Part shown: positions 1 through 6,420 of the stretch, in pieces | Numbering within the stretch: position 1 is the first letter of the stretch | Layout: the number at the start of each line of letters is the position of its first letter | Origin: SHYG01 sp041485445 | GTDB taxonomy: Bacteria > Chloroflexota > Dehalococcoidia > Lucifugimonadales > UBA3495 | Length of the DNA: 14,016 bases | Reading direction: 5' to 3' | Assembly: GCA_041485445.1 (NCBI GenBank) | Contig: JBGPJN010000054.1 | Coordinates: 1 to 14,016 of the forward strand | Translations under genes and position numbers: made by a program | The notes under the pieces: generated by a model | Database searches by the model: none | Seen by the model: the letters and a program-made list of their open reading frames with translations, nothing else | Told to the model about the DNA's origin: nothing

Positions 1-462
1 ATGATGGGCCTCAACGTGGTGGGCGGCATCGGCGCGGGGATGCTGTCGGACCGGTTCAGCCGCAAGAACCTGCTGGCGCTGGTGTACCTGGTGCGGGGCA
101 TCGGCTACCTGCTGCTGCTGCTGATGCCCTCCCAGCTCGGGTTGTGGGCCTTCGCCGCGGTGGCCGGGTTCTCCTGGATCGCCACCGCGCCCCTGACCAC
201 CTCCCTCACCGCCGACGTGTACGGCCTCAAGGCGCTGGGCGCCATCAGCGGGGTGTCGTTCCTGTTCCATGCAATGGGCGGCTTTGCCAGCGTCCTGCTG
301 GCTGGGTTCCTCTATGACCTCACCGGCTCCTACACCCTGCCCTTTGCCCTGGCCGGCGCATTGCTGTTCCCGGCGGCCCTGGCGTCCTTCACCATCCGCG
401 AGGGCAAGTACTCGGCCCGCTACCAGGCCCAGCCGGTGGCGACCGAGGCGGCGGGCGACTGA
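1..462 (+). CDS. MFS transporter, C-terminal part (cut by window start)
   Basis: The open frame enters at base 1 and ends at TGA 460-462, giving 153 residues. The first residues look like the middle of a protein, so the true start lies upstream. The stretch GMLSDRFSRKN (residues 13-23) is the cytoplasmic G-x-L-x-D-R-x-x-R-K loop of the major facilitator superfamily, here probably the copy between helices 8 and 9 of the C-terminal bundle. About four or five hydrophobic helices follow, with a short charged and polar tail. MFS proteins are inner-membrane secondary transporters of about 400 residues, so more than half is missing. The substrate cannot be judged from this part. The family call is firm; the specificity is unknown. 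Confidence 0.85.
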   Translation: MMGLNVVGGIGAGMLSDRFSRKNLLALVYLVRGIGYLLLLLMPSQLGLWAFAAVAGFSWIATAPLTTSLTADVYGLKALGAISGVSFLFHAMGGFASVLLAGFLYDLTGSYTLPFALAGALLFPAALASFTIREGKYSARYQAQPVATEAAGD

Positions 463-467
463 ACTGA

Positions 468-495
468 GCTGTCAGCCGTCAGCTATCAGCTATCA
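468..495. repeat. Four tandem heptamers GCYRTCA
   Basis: Four consecutive 7-mers (GCTGTCA, GCCGTCA, GCTATCA, GCTATCA) lie just after the MFS stop codon and before the next small gene. Short tandem heptamers of this kind occur between genes in many bacterial chromosomes. No function is visible. Confidence 0.7.
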
Positions 496-517
496 GGGGG
501 CGGACGCCGGAGAGGGT

Positions 518-742
518 ATGTGGGCAATGCCGCCGGGTCTACTTTGGTCAGTAGTCCCCCACCAGGGAGAGGCCGACCCCACGCTGCTGGGCTGGATCAA
601 GGACCAGCTGGACCATCTGCTGGGGCTGGGGCCGTGGACGGTGGTGGCGCTGCTGGGACTACTGCTGCTGCTGGCGCCGGCCAGTCTGGTGACGCTCTAC
701 CTGGTGCAGCGGCGGGCCGGCGCTTGGCGCCGCCGGCCCTAA
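518..742 (+). CDS. Small single-pass membrane protein, unknown
   Basis: An ATG at 518 is preceded by GGAG at 509-512 with five bases between, a good ribosome-binding site, and the frame gives 74 residues. Residues 39-63 form one strongly hydrophobic helix, followed by an Arg-rich tail (QRRAGAWRRRP) that would stay in the cytoplasm by the positive-inside rule. An amphipathic stretch (residues 24-36) precedes the helix. The frame stays open further upstream into the MFS gene, but the start at 518 is supported by the RBS. I do not recognise the family. It could be a chance frame, but the helix, RBS and position 55 bp after the transporter make it plausible. Confidence 0.5.
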   Translation: MWAMPPGLLWSVVPHQGEADPTLLGWIKDQLDHLLGLGPWTVVALLGLLLLLAPASLVTLYLVQRRAGAWRRRP

Positions 743-785
743 CGCCCGCTCCCTGGATGGGAAGAGGGCGGAGTGAGGGTAATAC

Positions 786-925
786 CCCTCACCTCAATCC
801 TCTCGCGCAAGGTTAACCTTAGCCAGCGCAGCGCTAGCATTGCGGAGCGTAATGAGAGTAAGGGGAGAGGAAGGACGCCGCGACTTGCCACCCCCTCTCC
901 CTCTGGGAGAGGGCCGGGGTGAGGG
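786..925. repeat. Composite MITE-like inverted repeat with inner hairpin
   Basis: The left end (786-804) and right end (907-925) are an imperfect inverted repeat of the CCCTCACC...CCTCTC type. A perfect hairpin with 9-bp arms (893-901 and 905-913, loop TCT) sits in the right end. This CCCTCTCC/GGAGAGGG palindrome is a common kind of bacterial intergenic repeat. The middle (818-852) holds a second, unrelated motif, CTTAGC-N23-GCGTAA, which recurs elsewhere in the window. The 743-1105 stretch holds no supported gene; antisense frames here are low-complexity shadows of the repeats. Confidence 0.65.
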
Positions 926-1105
926 TGAATCCGCCCCGCCGGGGCAGATACTAACCATTTGCACACACCCTCTTGCCACCCGCCACAAATCTGGGTACAC
1001 TGTTTTACCGTGGCCTGGGTATCCAGGTAATGCCGCCTGACCAACAGGGCGGTCTCCGCGACCAAGGCCGTAGAATGTTCGGGAGGAGGTCTGCAGGAAG
1101 TCACT

Positions 1106-1294
1106 ATGTTTGATAAGAAGTCATTGGAGACCCTGTTTGATGATCTGCGCGACGAGTTCGAGTTGGAGCCGGACTGGGAGGAGATTCAGCGCTCCGCCCA
1201 CCTGGGAGTGGCGCTGGCGGACGCCGGCGTGGCTTACAAAACCAAGATTGACAAGCGGGTGATTTCCTACTTGGACAAGCACAAGCCCGACTAG
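1106..1294 (+). CDS. Small acidic hypothetical protein
   Basis: The ATG at 1106 has a purine-rich AGGAAG at 1095-1100 as ribosome-binding site, and the frame gives 62 residues. The N-terminal half is acidic and probably helical (FDDLRDEFELEPDWEEI). The C-terminal half is basic (KTKIDKRVISYLDKHKPD). There is no signal peptide or membrane helix. Residues are varied and protein-like, unlike the low-complexity shadow frames around it. I do not recognise the family. It stands alone between a repeat and a promoter-terminator unit. Confidence 0.6.
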   Translation: MFDKKSLETLFDDLRDEFELEPDWEEIQRSAHLGVALADAGVAYKTKIDKRVISYLDKHKPD

Positions 1295-1407
1295 GGGCTA
1301 GCTGCAACGCAGCCGCACCGCACCGGCGCCAGCAACCTGCCGCAGGGATCCATCCAGCGGCAAGGCTGGCGCACTGGCGTTGGACTCACCCTACTGACCC
1401 GGAGTCA

Positions 1408-1437
1408 TTGACACTTCCGAAGGCAGAAGGGTAGGGT
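1408..1437 (+). promoter_or_regulatory. Sigma-70-type promoter upstream of the zinc-ribbon/terL pair
   Basis: A perfect -35 TTGACA (1408-1413) and a -10-like TAGGGT (1432-1437) are separated by 18 bp. Transcription would begin near 1444, only a few bases before a strong terminator hairpin at 1448-1483, so the unit looks like a promoter followed by an attenuator. This is a prediction from sequence alone. Confidence 0.5.
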
Positions 1438-1447
1438 AGAAACAGTC

Positions 1448-1483
1448 AGGGACGGACCCCGATCAGGGCCCGTCCCTTTGTTT
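1448..1483 (+). terminator. Rho-independent terminator or attenuator
   Basis: AGGGACGG (1448-1455) pairs perfectly with CCGTCCCT (1470-1477). An inner CCC/GGG pair can extend the structure, and the T-rich run TTTGTTT (1477-1483) follows. It lies between the 62-aa gene and the zinc-ribbon gene, which starts 20 bp downstream, and right after a predicted promoter. It may end the upstream transcript, attenuate the downstream one, or both. Confidence 0.7.
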
Positions 1484-1502
1484 GTCCAGGAGGTGAGCCC
1501 AG

Positions 1503-1730
1503 GTGCGCTGCCGACGTTGTCTATCCCTCCAACTGCGCCGACTGGCCCGAGCGTCGCCCCGCGACCATCGGGTGTTCCGCTGCCTTGAATGCAGCTTCAT
1601 CTTCAGCCCGCCCGACGCCGCCGAGGCGGAGCCGTCTCCCCCACCCGCCGCGCCGGAGTGGCCCTTGTCCTGGCAAGCCCTGGCCCGGATGCTGGCCAGC
1701 CAGGGGTCGTCCCGGACGGAGGAGGGCTAG
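1503..1730 (+). CDS. Small zinc-ribbon protein preceding terminase
   Basis: GTG start at 1503, preceded by AGGAGGTGAG at 1488-1497; 75 residues. Two CxxC knuckles, Cys3/Cys6 and Cys27/Cys30, are spaced as in a zinc ribbon, followed by a Pro/Ala/Glu-rich linker and a short C-terminal helix (LSWQALARMLASQ). The stop codon (1728-1730) directly abuts the terminase ATG at 1731, so the two are surely co-translated. Its place just before the terminase large subunit is where phages usually encode the small, DNA-recognising terminase subunit. It may play that role, but no sequence similarity to known small terminases is visible and this is inference. Confidence 0.7.
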   Translation: MRCRRCLSLQLRRLARASPRDHRVFRCLECSFIFSPPDAAEAEPSPPPAAPEWPLSWQALARMLASQGSSRTEEG

Positions 1731-3287
1731 ATGGAGGAGGAGCGAACCCTGGAAGCCTTCCCTGGGCCGCAAGCCGCCGCGCCCCGGCCGCGCCGCCGGC
1801 CCCGGTCCGCCCTGGCGCCGGCCCTGGCCCCTGACGGTGGCAGCGGCGTGGTCCAGGGCATCTCCCCCCTGGCCTTCGCCAAGGGCGTGCTGCAGGTGGA
1901 GCTGTGGAGCAAGCAGGAGGAGGTGCTGGCCGCCATTCCCCAACACCGCCGGGTGGCGGTGAAGTCGGGCAACGGACTGGGCAAGGGGTTTTGCGCCGCG
2001 GTGGCGGTGCTGTGGTTCGTCTACAGCCACGACCCGGCCATCGTGCTGAGCACCGCGCCCACCTTTCGCCAGGTGGAGCACGTCCTGTGGCGCCAGGTGC
2101 GCCGCCTGCACCGCCGGGCGGCAGATACGCTGGGAGGCAAGATGCTGGGCACCCGGTGGGAACTGGCGGATGACCGCTACGCCATGGGGTTGTCCGCGGA
2201 AACCGCCGACCAGTTCCAGGGGTTCCACAGCCCCAACATGCTCATCGTGGTGGACGAGGCCGAAGGGGTGAGTGAGGAGATCTACGAGGCCATTGAGGCC
2301 ACCATGACCTCGGAAGAGAGCCGGCTGTTGCTGCTGGGCAACCCCACCACCACCTCCGGGGCTTTCCGGCGGGCCTTCTACCAGGAGCGCCGCCTGTACC
2401 ACGGCATCACCATCTCCGCCCTGGAAAGCCCCAACGTGCTGGCCGGCAAGGCGGTGATCGCCGGCCTGGTCACCGCCCGGTGGCAGCGGGAGCGCCTGCA
2501 GGTATGGGGCCAGGACAACCCCCTGTACCAGGCCCGGGTGTTGGGCGAGTTCCCCGACCAGGGGGAAGACACCCTGATCAAGCTTTCGGACATCGAAGCG
2601 GCCGCTCGGCGGGACGATGACCTCGCGGCCCAGGAGCCCGTCCTGCGGACCAGCGTTGCCGCCGCTGCCACCAACGGCCCGGACTCGGCGCAACTTGTGA
2701 ATAACCCGCCGGGGCGCGACGCGGCGGCCAAGGGGATGCCCGGCCCGGAGCAGGCGGCGCCGGAGGTGGTGCTGGCGGTGGACGTGGCCCGGTTTGGCGC
2801 CGACCGCAGCGTGGTGCTGCGCCGGCGGGAGGGTCTGGTGGAGGAGATGCGCACCTTTCAGGGGCTGGACACCATGCAGCTGGCGGGATGGGTGGCCGCC
2901 GCCATCCAGGAGTTCCAGCCCAACCGGGTTTACGTGGACGAGGTGGGCGTGGGTGGGGGAGTGGTGGACCGGCTGCGGGAGCAGGGCTACCGGGTGCAGG
3001 GCATCAACGTGGGCCGCCCCGCCCAGCAGAGCCAGCTCTTTGCCAATCTGCGGGCGGAAGGGTACTGGCGGCTGCGGGAGTTGTTCGCCAGCGGGGCGCT
3101 GCGTATCCCCCAGGACGCCGAGCTGATGGGCGAGCTGGCCGCACTGCGTTTCGGCTACGACAGCCAGGGACGGGTGCTGCTGGAGAGCAAGGACACCATG
3201 CGCAGTCGCGGGCTGCCCTCCCCGGACAAGGCCGACGCCCTGATGATGTCCTTTCTGGAGCAGCCCAGGGTCAAGCTGTGGACCTGA
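1731..3287 (+). CDS. Phage terminase large subunit (TerL)
   Basis: 518 residues, a normal TerL length. TerL is the ATP-driven motor and nuclease that packages phage DNA through the portal. The ATPase domain has a Walker A (G80-N-G-L-G-K85-G86), a Walker B (LIVVDEAE, Asp175/Glu176) and a GNP coupling motif (203-205). The RNase H-like nuclease domain shows Asp351 (VDVARFGADRS), Asp403 (YVDEVGVGGG) and Asp502 (DKADALMM). In the Walker A the usual Ser/Thr after the lysine is Gly86, which is unusual and might weaken ATP use. A Pro/Ala/Arg-rich N-terminal tail (1-40) and an insert between the domains (300-345) look disordered. The frame is intact. Its partner portal lies 304 bp downstream. Confidence 0.93.
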   Translation: MEEERTLEAFPGPQAAAPRPRRRPRSALAPALAPDGGSGVVQGISPLAFAKGVLQVELWSKQEEVLAAIPQHRRVAVKSGNGLGKGFCAAVAVLWFVYSHDPAIVLSTAPTFRQVEHVLWRQVRRLHRRAADTLGGKMLGTRWELADDRYAMGLSAETADQFQGFHSPNMLIVVDEAEGVSEEIYEAIEATMTSEESRLLLLGNPTTTSGAFRRAFYQERRLYHGITISALESPNVLAGKAVIAGLVTARWQRERLQVWGQDNPLYQARVLGEFPDQGEDTLIKLSDIEAAARRDDDLAAQEPVLRTSVAAAATNGPDSAQLVNNPPGRDAAAKGMPGPEQAAPEVVLAVDVARFGADRSVVLRRREGLVEEMRTFQGLDTMQLAGWVAAAIQEFQPNRVYVDEVGVGGGVVDRLREQGYRVQGINVGRPAQQSQLFANLRAEGYWRLRELFASGALRIPQDAELMGELAALRFGYDSQGRVLLESKDTMRSRGLPSPDKADALMMSFLEQPRVKLWT

Positions 3288-3291
3288 CGGG

Positions 3292-3309
3292 CGCCCCGCC
3301 GGCGGGGCG
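3292..3309. repeat. Perfect 18-bp GC palindrome after terL
   Basis: CGCCCCGCC is followed at once by its exact reverse complement, four bases after the terL stop codon. It can form a very stable stem but lacks a T-run, so it is at best a factor-dependent or mRNA-stabilising 3' end. Confidence 0.6.
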
Positions 3310-3360
3310 TCAACCCGGAGCGGTTGGGGATGGTGAGTCAGGTTGCCGTGGCAGGGTTGA

Positions 3361-3513
3361 CCCCGATGGAATCGGGGAACGGGGACTCTGTCTGTCTCAC
3401 CCCTTACGCTGCGGCTAAGGCAAGGGCGAAGGCCGGTGTCCAGGCAGGAGCGTGGTTGAGATGCACCGATGGATTCCGGCCTGCGCCGGCTTGTCTTAGC
3501 GGCGAGCGTAAGG
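3361..3513. repeat. Cluster of palindromic intergenic repeats between terL and portal
   Basis: Three elements are stacked here. A hairpin with 7-bp arms lies at 3361-3377 (CCCCGAT, ATCGGGG). An imperfect inverted repeat of about 24 bp has arms at 3402-3425 and 3490-3513. Inside it is a second inverted pair based on GAAGGCCGG / CCGGCCTGCGCCGG. Each outer arm contains the motif CTTAGC-N4/5-GCGTAAG (3403-3419 reversed, 3495-3512 direct). The 3288-3591 gap holds no supported gene. Such repeats are chromosomal rather than phage-like. Confidence 0.6.
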
Positions 3514-3591
3514 AATGACGGGAACCTATCTGACCCACCACTAGGTTTGGATTTAAGCCAGGTAAGGACAGGTAAAGCGAGGAGGCTGACG

Positions 3592-5058
3592 ATGCAAGAG
3601 CGCATCACGTCGGGGGGACTGGGGAATCTCGGGAATCTATTGGAGGGCTGGCGTAAGCTCCGCGGGCGGTTGACGCTGCCGCCCACCGATGACCGCCGCC
3701 GGGTTGACCAGGAGCCGCCCGCGCCCGGTGGACGTAACAACTGGCAGCAGCGGGCCAGCCGGGCCGCCGCCAGCGACCTGGACCCCTTCCGCGAGCTGGC
3801 GGGTGCCGGCGGCGGCTGGGCCCGCACCGAGTACGGCAGCTACTACACCACGTCGGTGCCGGTGTACGCCGCCATCCGCATGCGGGCGGACGCGCTGACC
3901 CGCCCGGCGGTGCGGGTGTACCGGCCCACGCCCCAGGGGGGCAAGGCCTTCGTGGGGCCGGCCCATCCCGCCCAGCAGCTCCTGGACCGGGTCAACCCGT
4001 GGTACACCCGGGGCGACCTGTGGCGGGCCACCCAGATCTACCTGGACCTGTGGGGCTCCGCCTTCTGGGCGTTGGAGCGCGACCAGTCGGGCCGGCAGGA
4101 GATCTGGCCGCTGCGCCCGGACCGGGTGAGCATCCTGCCCGATCGCCAGCGACACATCCGCGGCTTCGTCTACCAGGGCAACCGGGGCCCTGTGGCCTAC
4201 ACACCCGAGGAGGTGGTGTGGCTGCGCTACTTCAACCCTCTGGAGGAGTACGCCGGGCTATCGCCGCTGGCGCCCGCGCGCCTGGCGGTGGATATGGGCA
4301 CCGACGGCCTCCGGTTCAATCGCAACTTTTTGCGCAACTCCGCCCAGCCGGACTTCATGCTGCTCACCGACGAGACCATGACCGATGCGGAGATTGAGGA
4401 GTTCTACACCCGATGGGAGTCCCGCTACCGGGGGCCGGGCAACGCCCACCGCCCGGCCATCGCCAGCTTCGTGCGGGACATCAAGACCCTGGGCTTCAGC
4501 CAGCGGGACATGGACTTCATCCAGGGTCTGCGCTGGAGCCTGGAGGAGGTGAGCCGGGCCTACGGCGTGCCCAAGCCCCTGCTGGGCGACTTTGAGCGGG
4601 CCACCTTCTCCAACATCAATGCGGCGGAGCGCATCTTCTGGCGGAACACCATGGTGCCCCAGATCCGCTTCCTGGAGGAGCAGCTGACCCGGGCGCTGCT
4701 GCCCCGCCTGGACTACGGCGATCTGGCGGTGGAGTTCGACCTGAGTGTGGTGGAGGCCCTGCAGGAGGACGAGGCCCACCGGGTGCGGCGGGAGACCCAG
4801 CTCCTGGACCGGGGTGTTTTGACCATTAACGAGGTGCGGCGCAGCCGGGGCATGGCCCCGGTGCCCTGGGGAGATGTCTGGGCCAAGGCGCCGTCAGCTG
4901 CGCCCAAAGCCCTGCCCCGGTTGCTGGCCGATGCCCCGCCGGGCGAAGCGCCGCCGGCCGCCGCCGCGGTGCTCACCCACCACCTTGGGGAGTCGCTCCC
5001 GCTGACACCCCATGCCCAAGGGGGCGCCAACGGCCACGCCAGGGTTGCCGGGGAGTGA
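3592..5058 (+). CDS. HK97-type phage portal protein
   Basis: The ATG at 3592 has GAGGAGG at 3579-3585, which fixes the start; 488 residues. The portal is the dodecameric ring at the capsid vertex through which TerL pumps DNA. The family core spans about residues 89-426: PVYAAIRMRADAL (90-102), YLDLWGSAFW (150-159) and the highly typical YGVPKPLLGD followed by SNINAAERIFWRNTMVPQI (324-358). Clip and crown regions follow, then a Pro/Ala-rich tail (432-488) of low complexity. An upstream in-frame extension back to 3469 runs through palindromic repeats and was not used. No prohead protease or capsid gene follows: the next feature, 78 bp on, is the tRNA. Confidence 0.92.
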   Translation: MQERITSGGLGNLGNLLEGWRKLRGRLTLPPTDDRRRVDQEPPAPGGRNNWQQRASRAAASDLDPFRELAGAGGGWARTEYGSYYTTSVPVYAAIRMRADALTRPAVRVYRPTPQGGKAFVGPAHPAQQLLDRVNPWYTRGDLWRATQIYLDLWGSAFWALERDQSGRQEIWPLRPDRVSILPDRQRHIRGFVYQGNRGPVAYTPEEVVWLRYFNPLEEYAGLSPLAPARLAVDMGTDGLRFNRNFLRNSAQPDFMLLTDETMTDAEIEEFYTRWESRYRGPGNAHRPAIASFVRDIKTLGFSQRDMDFIQGLRWSLEEVSRAYGVPKPLLGDFERATFSNINAAERIFWRNTMVPQIRFLEEQLTRALLPRLDYGDLAVEFDLSVVEALQEDEAHRVRRETQLLDRGVLTINEVRRSRGMAPVPWGDVWAKAPSAAPKALPRLLADAPPGEAPPAAAAVLTHHLGESLPLTPHAQGGANGHARVAGE

Positions 5059-5079
5059 CCGGCCCTGCCGCCGCCGCCG

Positions 5080-5108
5080 TTGACACGGCCTCCAGCCGAT
5101 GGTAGTCT
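5080..5108 (+). promoter_or_regulatory. Promoter of tRNA-Gly
   Basis: TTGACA (5080-5085) and TAGTCT (5103-5108) are 17 bp apart and 28 bp before the tRNA. A perfect 14-bp palindrome CCACTGG/CCAGTGG (5110-5123) covers the expected transcription start and would form a hairpin in the 5' leader. Confidence 0.55.
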
Positions 5109-5136
5109 CCCACTGGCCAGTGGCCCATATTACTGA

Positions 5137-5211
5137 GCGGGCGTAACTCAGTGGTAGAGTGTTTGCTTCCCAAGCAAAAAGTCGTGGGTTCGAATCCCAT
5201 CGCCCGCTCCA
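5137..5211 (+). tRNA. tRNA-Gly (anticodon CCC), attachment gene of the element
   Basis: A full cloverleaf is visible. Acceptor GCGGGCG (5137-5143) pairs with CGCCCGC (5201-5207). The D-arm stem is ACTC/GAGT, the anticodon stem TTTGC/GCAAA (5162-5166, 5174-5178) with loop TTCCCAA, and the T-arm GTGGG-TTCGAAT-CCCAT (5184-5200). The discriminator is T5208 and CCA is encoded (5209-5211). The anticodon CCC (5169-5171) reads GGG. The 3' part from the anticodon stem onward doubles as attL, so the element restored the tRNA upon integration. The HTH gene on the other strand ends inside it. Confidence 0.97.
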
Positions 5212-5402
5212 GCTTTCGTATCTGCCCACTCCTTCTTGCCCCCTGAGTTGTTAACACGCAAGCCGTTAACGTTAACAGAGGCGTTAACAAGCTGGCAATA
5301 CCGCTCGTACAAGTCAGGCCGCCAAGGCCGCTTGCCGTTGACCATGTAGCTAAGGTAGGCCGGTGTAACCCCCAGTTCCGCTGCGATCTGCCTCAGTGAC
5401 AT
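5148..5402 (-). CDS. XRE-type HTH regulator whose 3' end lies in attL/tRNA
   Basis: ATG at 5402, with GGAAGGT nine bases upstream; 84 residues. Residues 2-25 (SLRQIAAELGVTPAYLSYMVNGKR) are a typical XRE/Cro helix-turn-helix, so it probably binds an operator in the element. The middle (residues 40-52) is Val/Asn-rich because it is encoded by four GTTAAC repeats. The last 21 residues (AGAGDGIRTHDFLLGKQTLYH) are read from the attL core and antisense tRNA, with TGA at 5148-5150 in the D-arm. In the circular form the same frame enters the integrase gene. An in-frame extension up to 5567 overlaps the upstream zinc-ribbon gene and lacks support. DNA binding is likely; a repressor role is inferred. 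Confidence 0.75.
   Translation of the reverse strand: MSLRQIAAELGVTPAYLSYMVNGKRPWRPDLYERYCQLVNASVNVNGLRVNNSGGKKEWADTKAGAGDGIRTHDFLLGKQTLYH
5174..5213. repeat. attL: 40-bp core at the 3' end of tRNA-Gly
   Basis: All 40 bases match 11007-11046. Upstream, similarity continues to 5165 with two differences (5169 and 5173, both in the anticodon loop). The reconstituted tRNA keeps the host anticodon, so strand exchange must have occurred within the 40-bp identity, 3' of position 5173. Confidence 0.93.
5250..5288. repeat. Four GTTAAC sites beside attL
   Basis: GTTAAC occurs at 5250, 5265, 5271 and 5283, four times in 39 bp, beginning 36 bp inside the attL core. The two middle copies are adjacent. 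Clustered short palindromes next to an att core are what arm-type sites for a tyrosine integrase or excisionase look like, or an operator array for the overlapping HTH gene. Confidence 0.6.
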
Positions 5403-5515
5403 CTCCCGCACCTTCCTTCCTGATTGTCGCCAGTGGTACACTGTCTGCGCCTTCCCCTTACTTGCTGGTGAGGGAAGGGTGTTCGTTAGCTCCGGTTGCC
5501 ATCCGGTGGCCGGAG

Positions 5516-5665
5516 CTATTCTTTTGCCGCCCGTTGCCGTGGCCTGTCCCAATAGGGCGACTTGCACTTCTTGTTGGGGCAGACCTTGGGCTTGTTCGGA
5601 GTCCTGGGCAGCCAGACATGGTCACACCGCAGGCACTTGTACGCTTCGACCATCACCTTGTTCAT
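5516..5665 (-). CDS. 49-aa zinc-ribbon protein, leaderless
   Basis: Starts at ATG 5665 and ends at TAG 5518-5516. Two cysteine knuckles, C11-L-R-C14 and C29-P-N-K-K-C34, flank the segment DHVWLPRTPNKPKV, and the end reads KSPYWDRPRQR. This pattern (CxxC ... W-P-R ... CPxxxC-x-S-x-Y-W-D-R-P-R) is characteristic of tiny zinc-ribbon proteins of prokaryotic mobile elements. Its function is not known; nucleic-acid or protein binding is likely. The -10 box ends six bases before the ATG and no close Shine-Dalgarno is present, so the mRNA is probably leaderless. It is the first gene of a leftward pair with the HTH gene, 113 bp downstream. Confidence 0.8.
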   Translation of the reverse strand: MNKVMVEAYKCLRCDHVWLPRTPNKPKVCPNKKCKSPYWDRPRQRAAKE

Positions 5666-5671
5666 GGCCGT

Positions 5672-5700
5672 ATTGTAACAGAACTCCCACCACTAATCAA
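5672..5700 (-). promoter_or_regulatory. Leftward promoter for zinc ribbon and HTH (and int in the circle)
   Basis: On the minus strand, -35 TTGATT (5700-5695) and -10 TACAAT (5677-5672) are 17 bp apart. Six bases separate the -10 from the ATG at 5665, so transcription would begin at or beside the start codon. It is back-to-back with the rightward promoter at 5714-5743. In the excised circle its transcript would continue through attP into the integrase. Confidence 0.65.
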
Positions 5701-5708
5701 TCCCTAAA

Positions 5709-5743
5709 GGGTATTGACAAGATATACCCAATGAGTATATAGT
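5709..5743 (+). promoter_or_regulatory. Rightward promoter with overlapping inverted-repeat operator
   Basis: A consensus -35 TTGACA (5714-5719) and -10 TATAGT (5738-5743) lie 18 bp apart (TATATA at 5736 gives 16). GGGTAT (5709-5714) and ATACCC (5724-5729) form a perfect inverted repeat over the -35 box, a natural operator for the HTH protein encoded to the left. It would drive the 5799-6155 gene with a leader of about 50 bases. Confidence 0.7.
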
Positions 5744-5798
5744 CTTGGCGTAGGGAAGCGAACACCCTAACATTCACCGGCAAGAGGGAGGGCAAGCC

Positions 5799-6155
5799 AT
5801 GAAGGTAACGACGGTGAGCGCCAACATCCGGTTTAGCAAGGACACGGGACAGGGAGCCTGGAAGGTGGTCGAGCTAGGGGCTGAGGCCAGCATTGATGCC
5901 AATGAAGGGTGGCAGGCTGCCCAGGGCCAACTCTACGCCGACCTGGGCCAGCAGCTAAAGAGCTTGTGGGGGCATGGGCAGAAGGCCCAGGAAGCCACCA
6001 CCGAGGCCGCTGAGACGCCAGTCCAGCCTGTGCCACCATCGGCACCAGCGCACTACTGCCAGGCCCACCAGACCGAGTTCAAGCGATTCGAGAAGGATGG
6101 GCGGGTGTGGTTCAGTCACAAGGGGCCAGACGGGAAGTGGTGCAAGGAAAAGTAG
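5799..6155 (+). CDS. 118-aa element protein with possible zinc-binding tail
   Basis: ATG at 5799 with GGGAGGG at 5785-5791; 118 residues. Residues 1-60 (VTTVSANIRFSKDTGQGAWKVVELGAEA...) look like a compact alpha/beta domain, beginning with strands and followed by a helix rich in Gln and Leu. A Thr/Ala/Pro linker (66-84) leads to a tail with Cys87, His90, His107 and Cys115, spaced so that they could bind one zinc, around the basic and aromatic stretch FKRFEKDGRVWFSHK. This layout recalls small accessory proteins of phages and plasmids, but I cannot name the family. It is the first gene from the strong rightward promoter and has its own terminator, so it is probably well expressed and central to the element. 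Confidence 0.8.
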   Translation: MKVTTVSANIRFSKDTGQGAWKVVELGAEASIDANEGWQAAQGQLYADLGQQLKSLWGHGQKAQEATTEAAETPVQPVPPSAPAHYCQAHQTEFKRFEKDGRVWFSHKGPDGKWCKEK

Positions 6156-6241
6156 AGCGACCTTAACACCAACAGCAGCAGGCCTCTGGGTGAGTCCTGG
6201 GGGCCTACCTCTTTGGCGGTTCCAGGGGGGCAACGAGAAAA

Positions 6242-6265
6242 CCCCCGCTGACGGGGCGGGGGCTT
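6242..6265 (+). terminator. GC-rich hairpin terminator after the 118-aa gene
   Basis: CCCCCGC (6242-6248) pairs with GCGGGGG (6256-6262), preceded by AAAA and followed by a short CTT. The stem is strong but the T-run is weak. It lies 87 bp after the stop codon. Confidence 0.55.
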
Positions 6266-6420
6266 CCGGAGAGCCTGAAGGGGAACTTCCGCACTATGCT
6301 ATCATCGGGTTGTTAAGGACTGATGAAGGGAAGCGTGGCATGATTCCGGACAAAGGCTATTTATATGGGTAATTGGCTTGTCCGGAACGCTGTACCCACG
6401 GGCTGGTGGCGCAGCCCCCT

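Noticed and set aside
1521..3827. 768-residue open frame on the minus strand
   Set aside because: It is antisense to the motif-rich terL gene and made of Pro/Gly/Arg/His-rich low-complexity sequence; long antisense frames are expected in high-GC DNA.
4894..5290. Minus-strand frames containing WDSNPRLF or ERAMGFEPTTFCLGSKHS peptides
   Set aside because: These are antisense readings of the tRNA-Gly gene, a well-known source of false protein annotations. The XRE gene shares the tRNA overlap but has a genuine HTH domain upstream.
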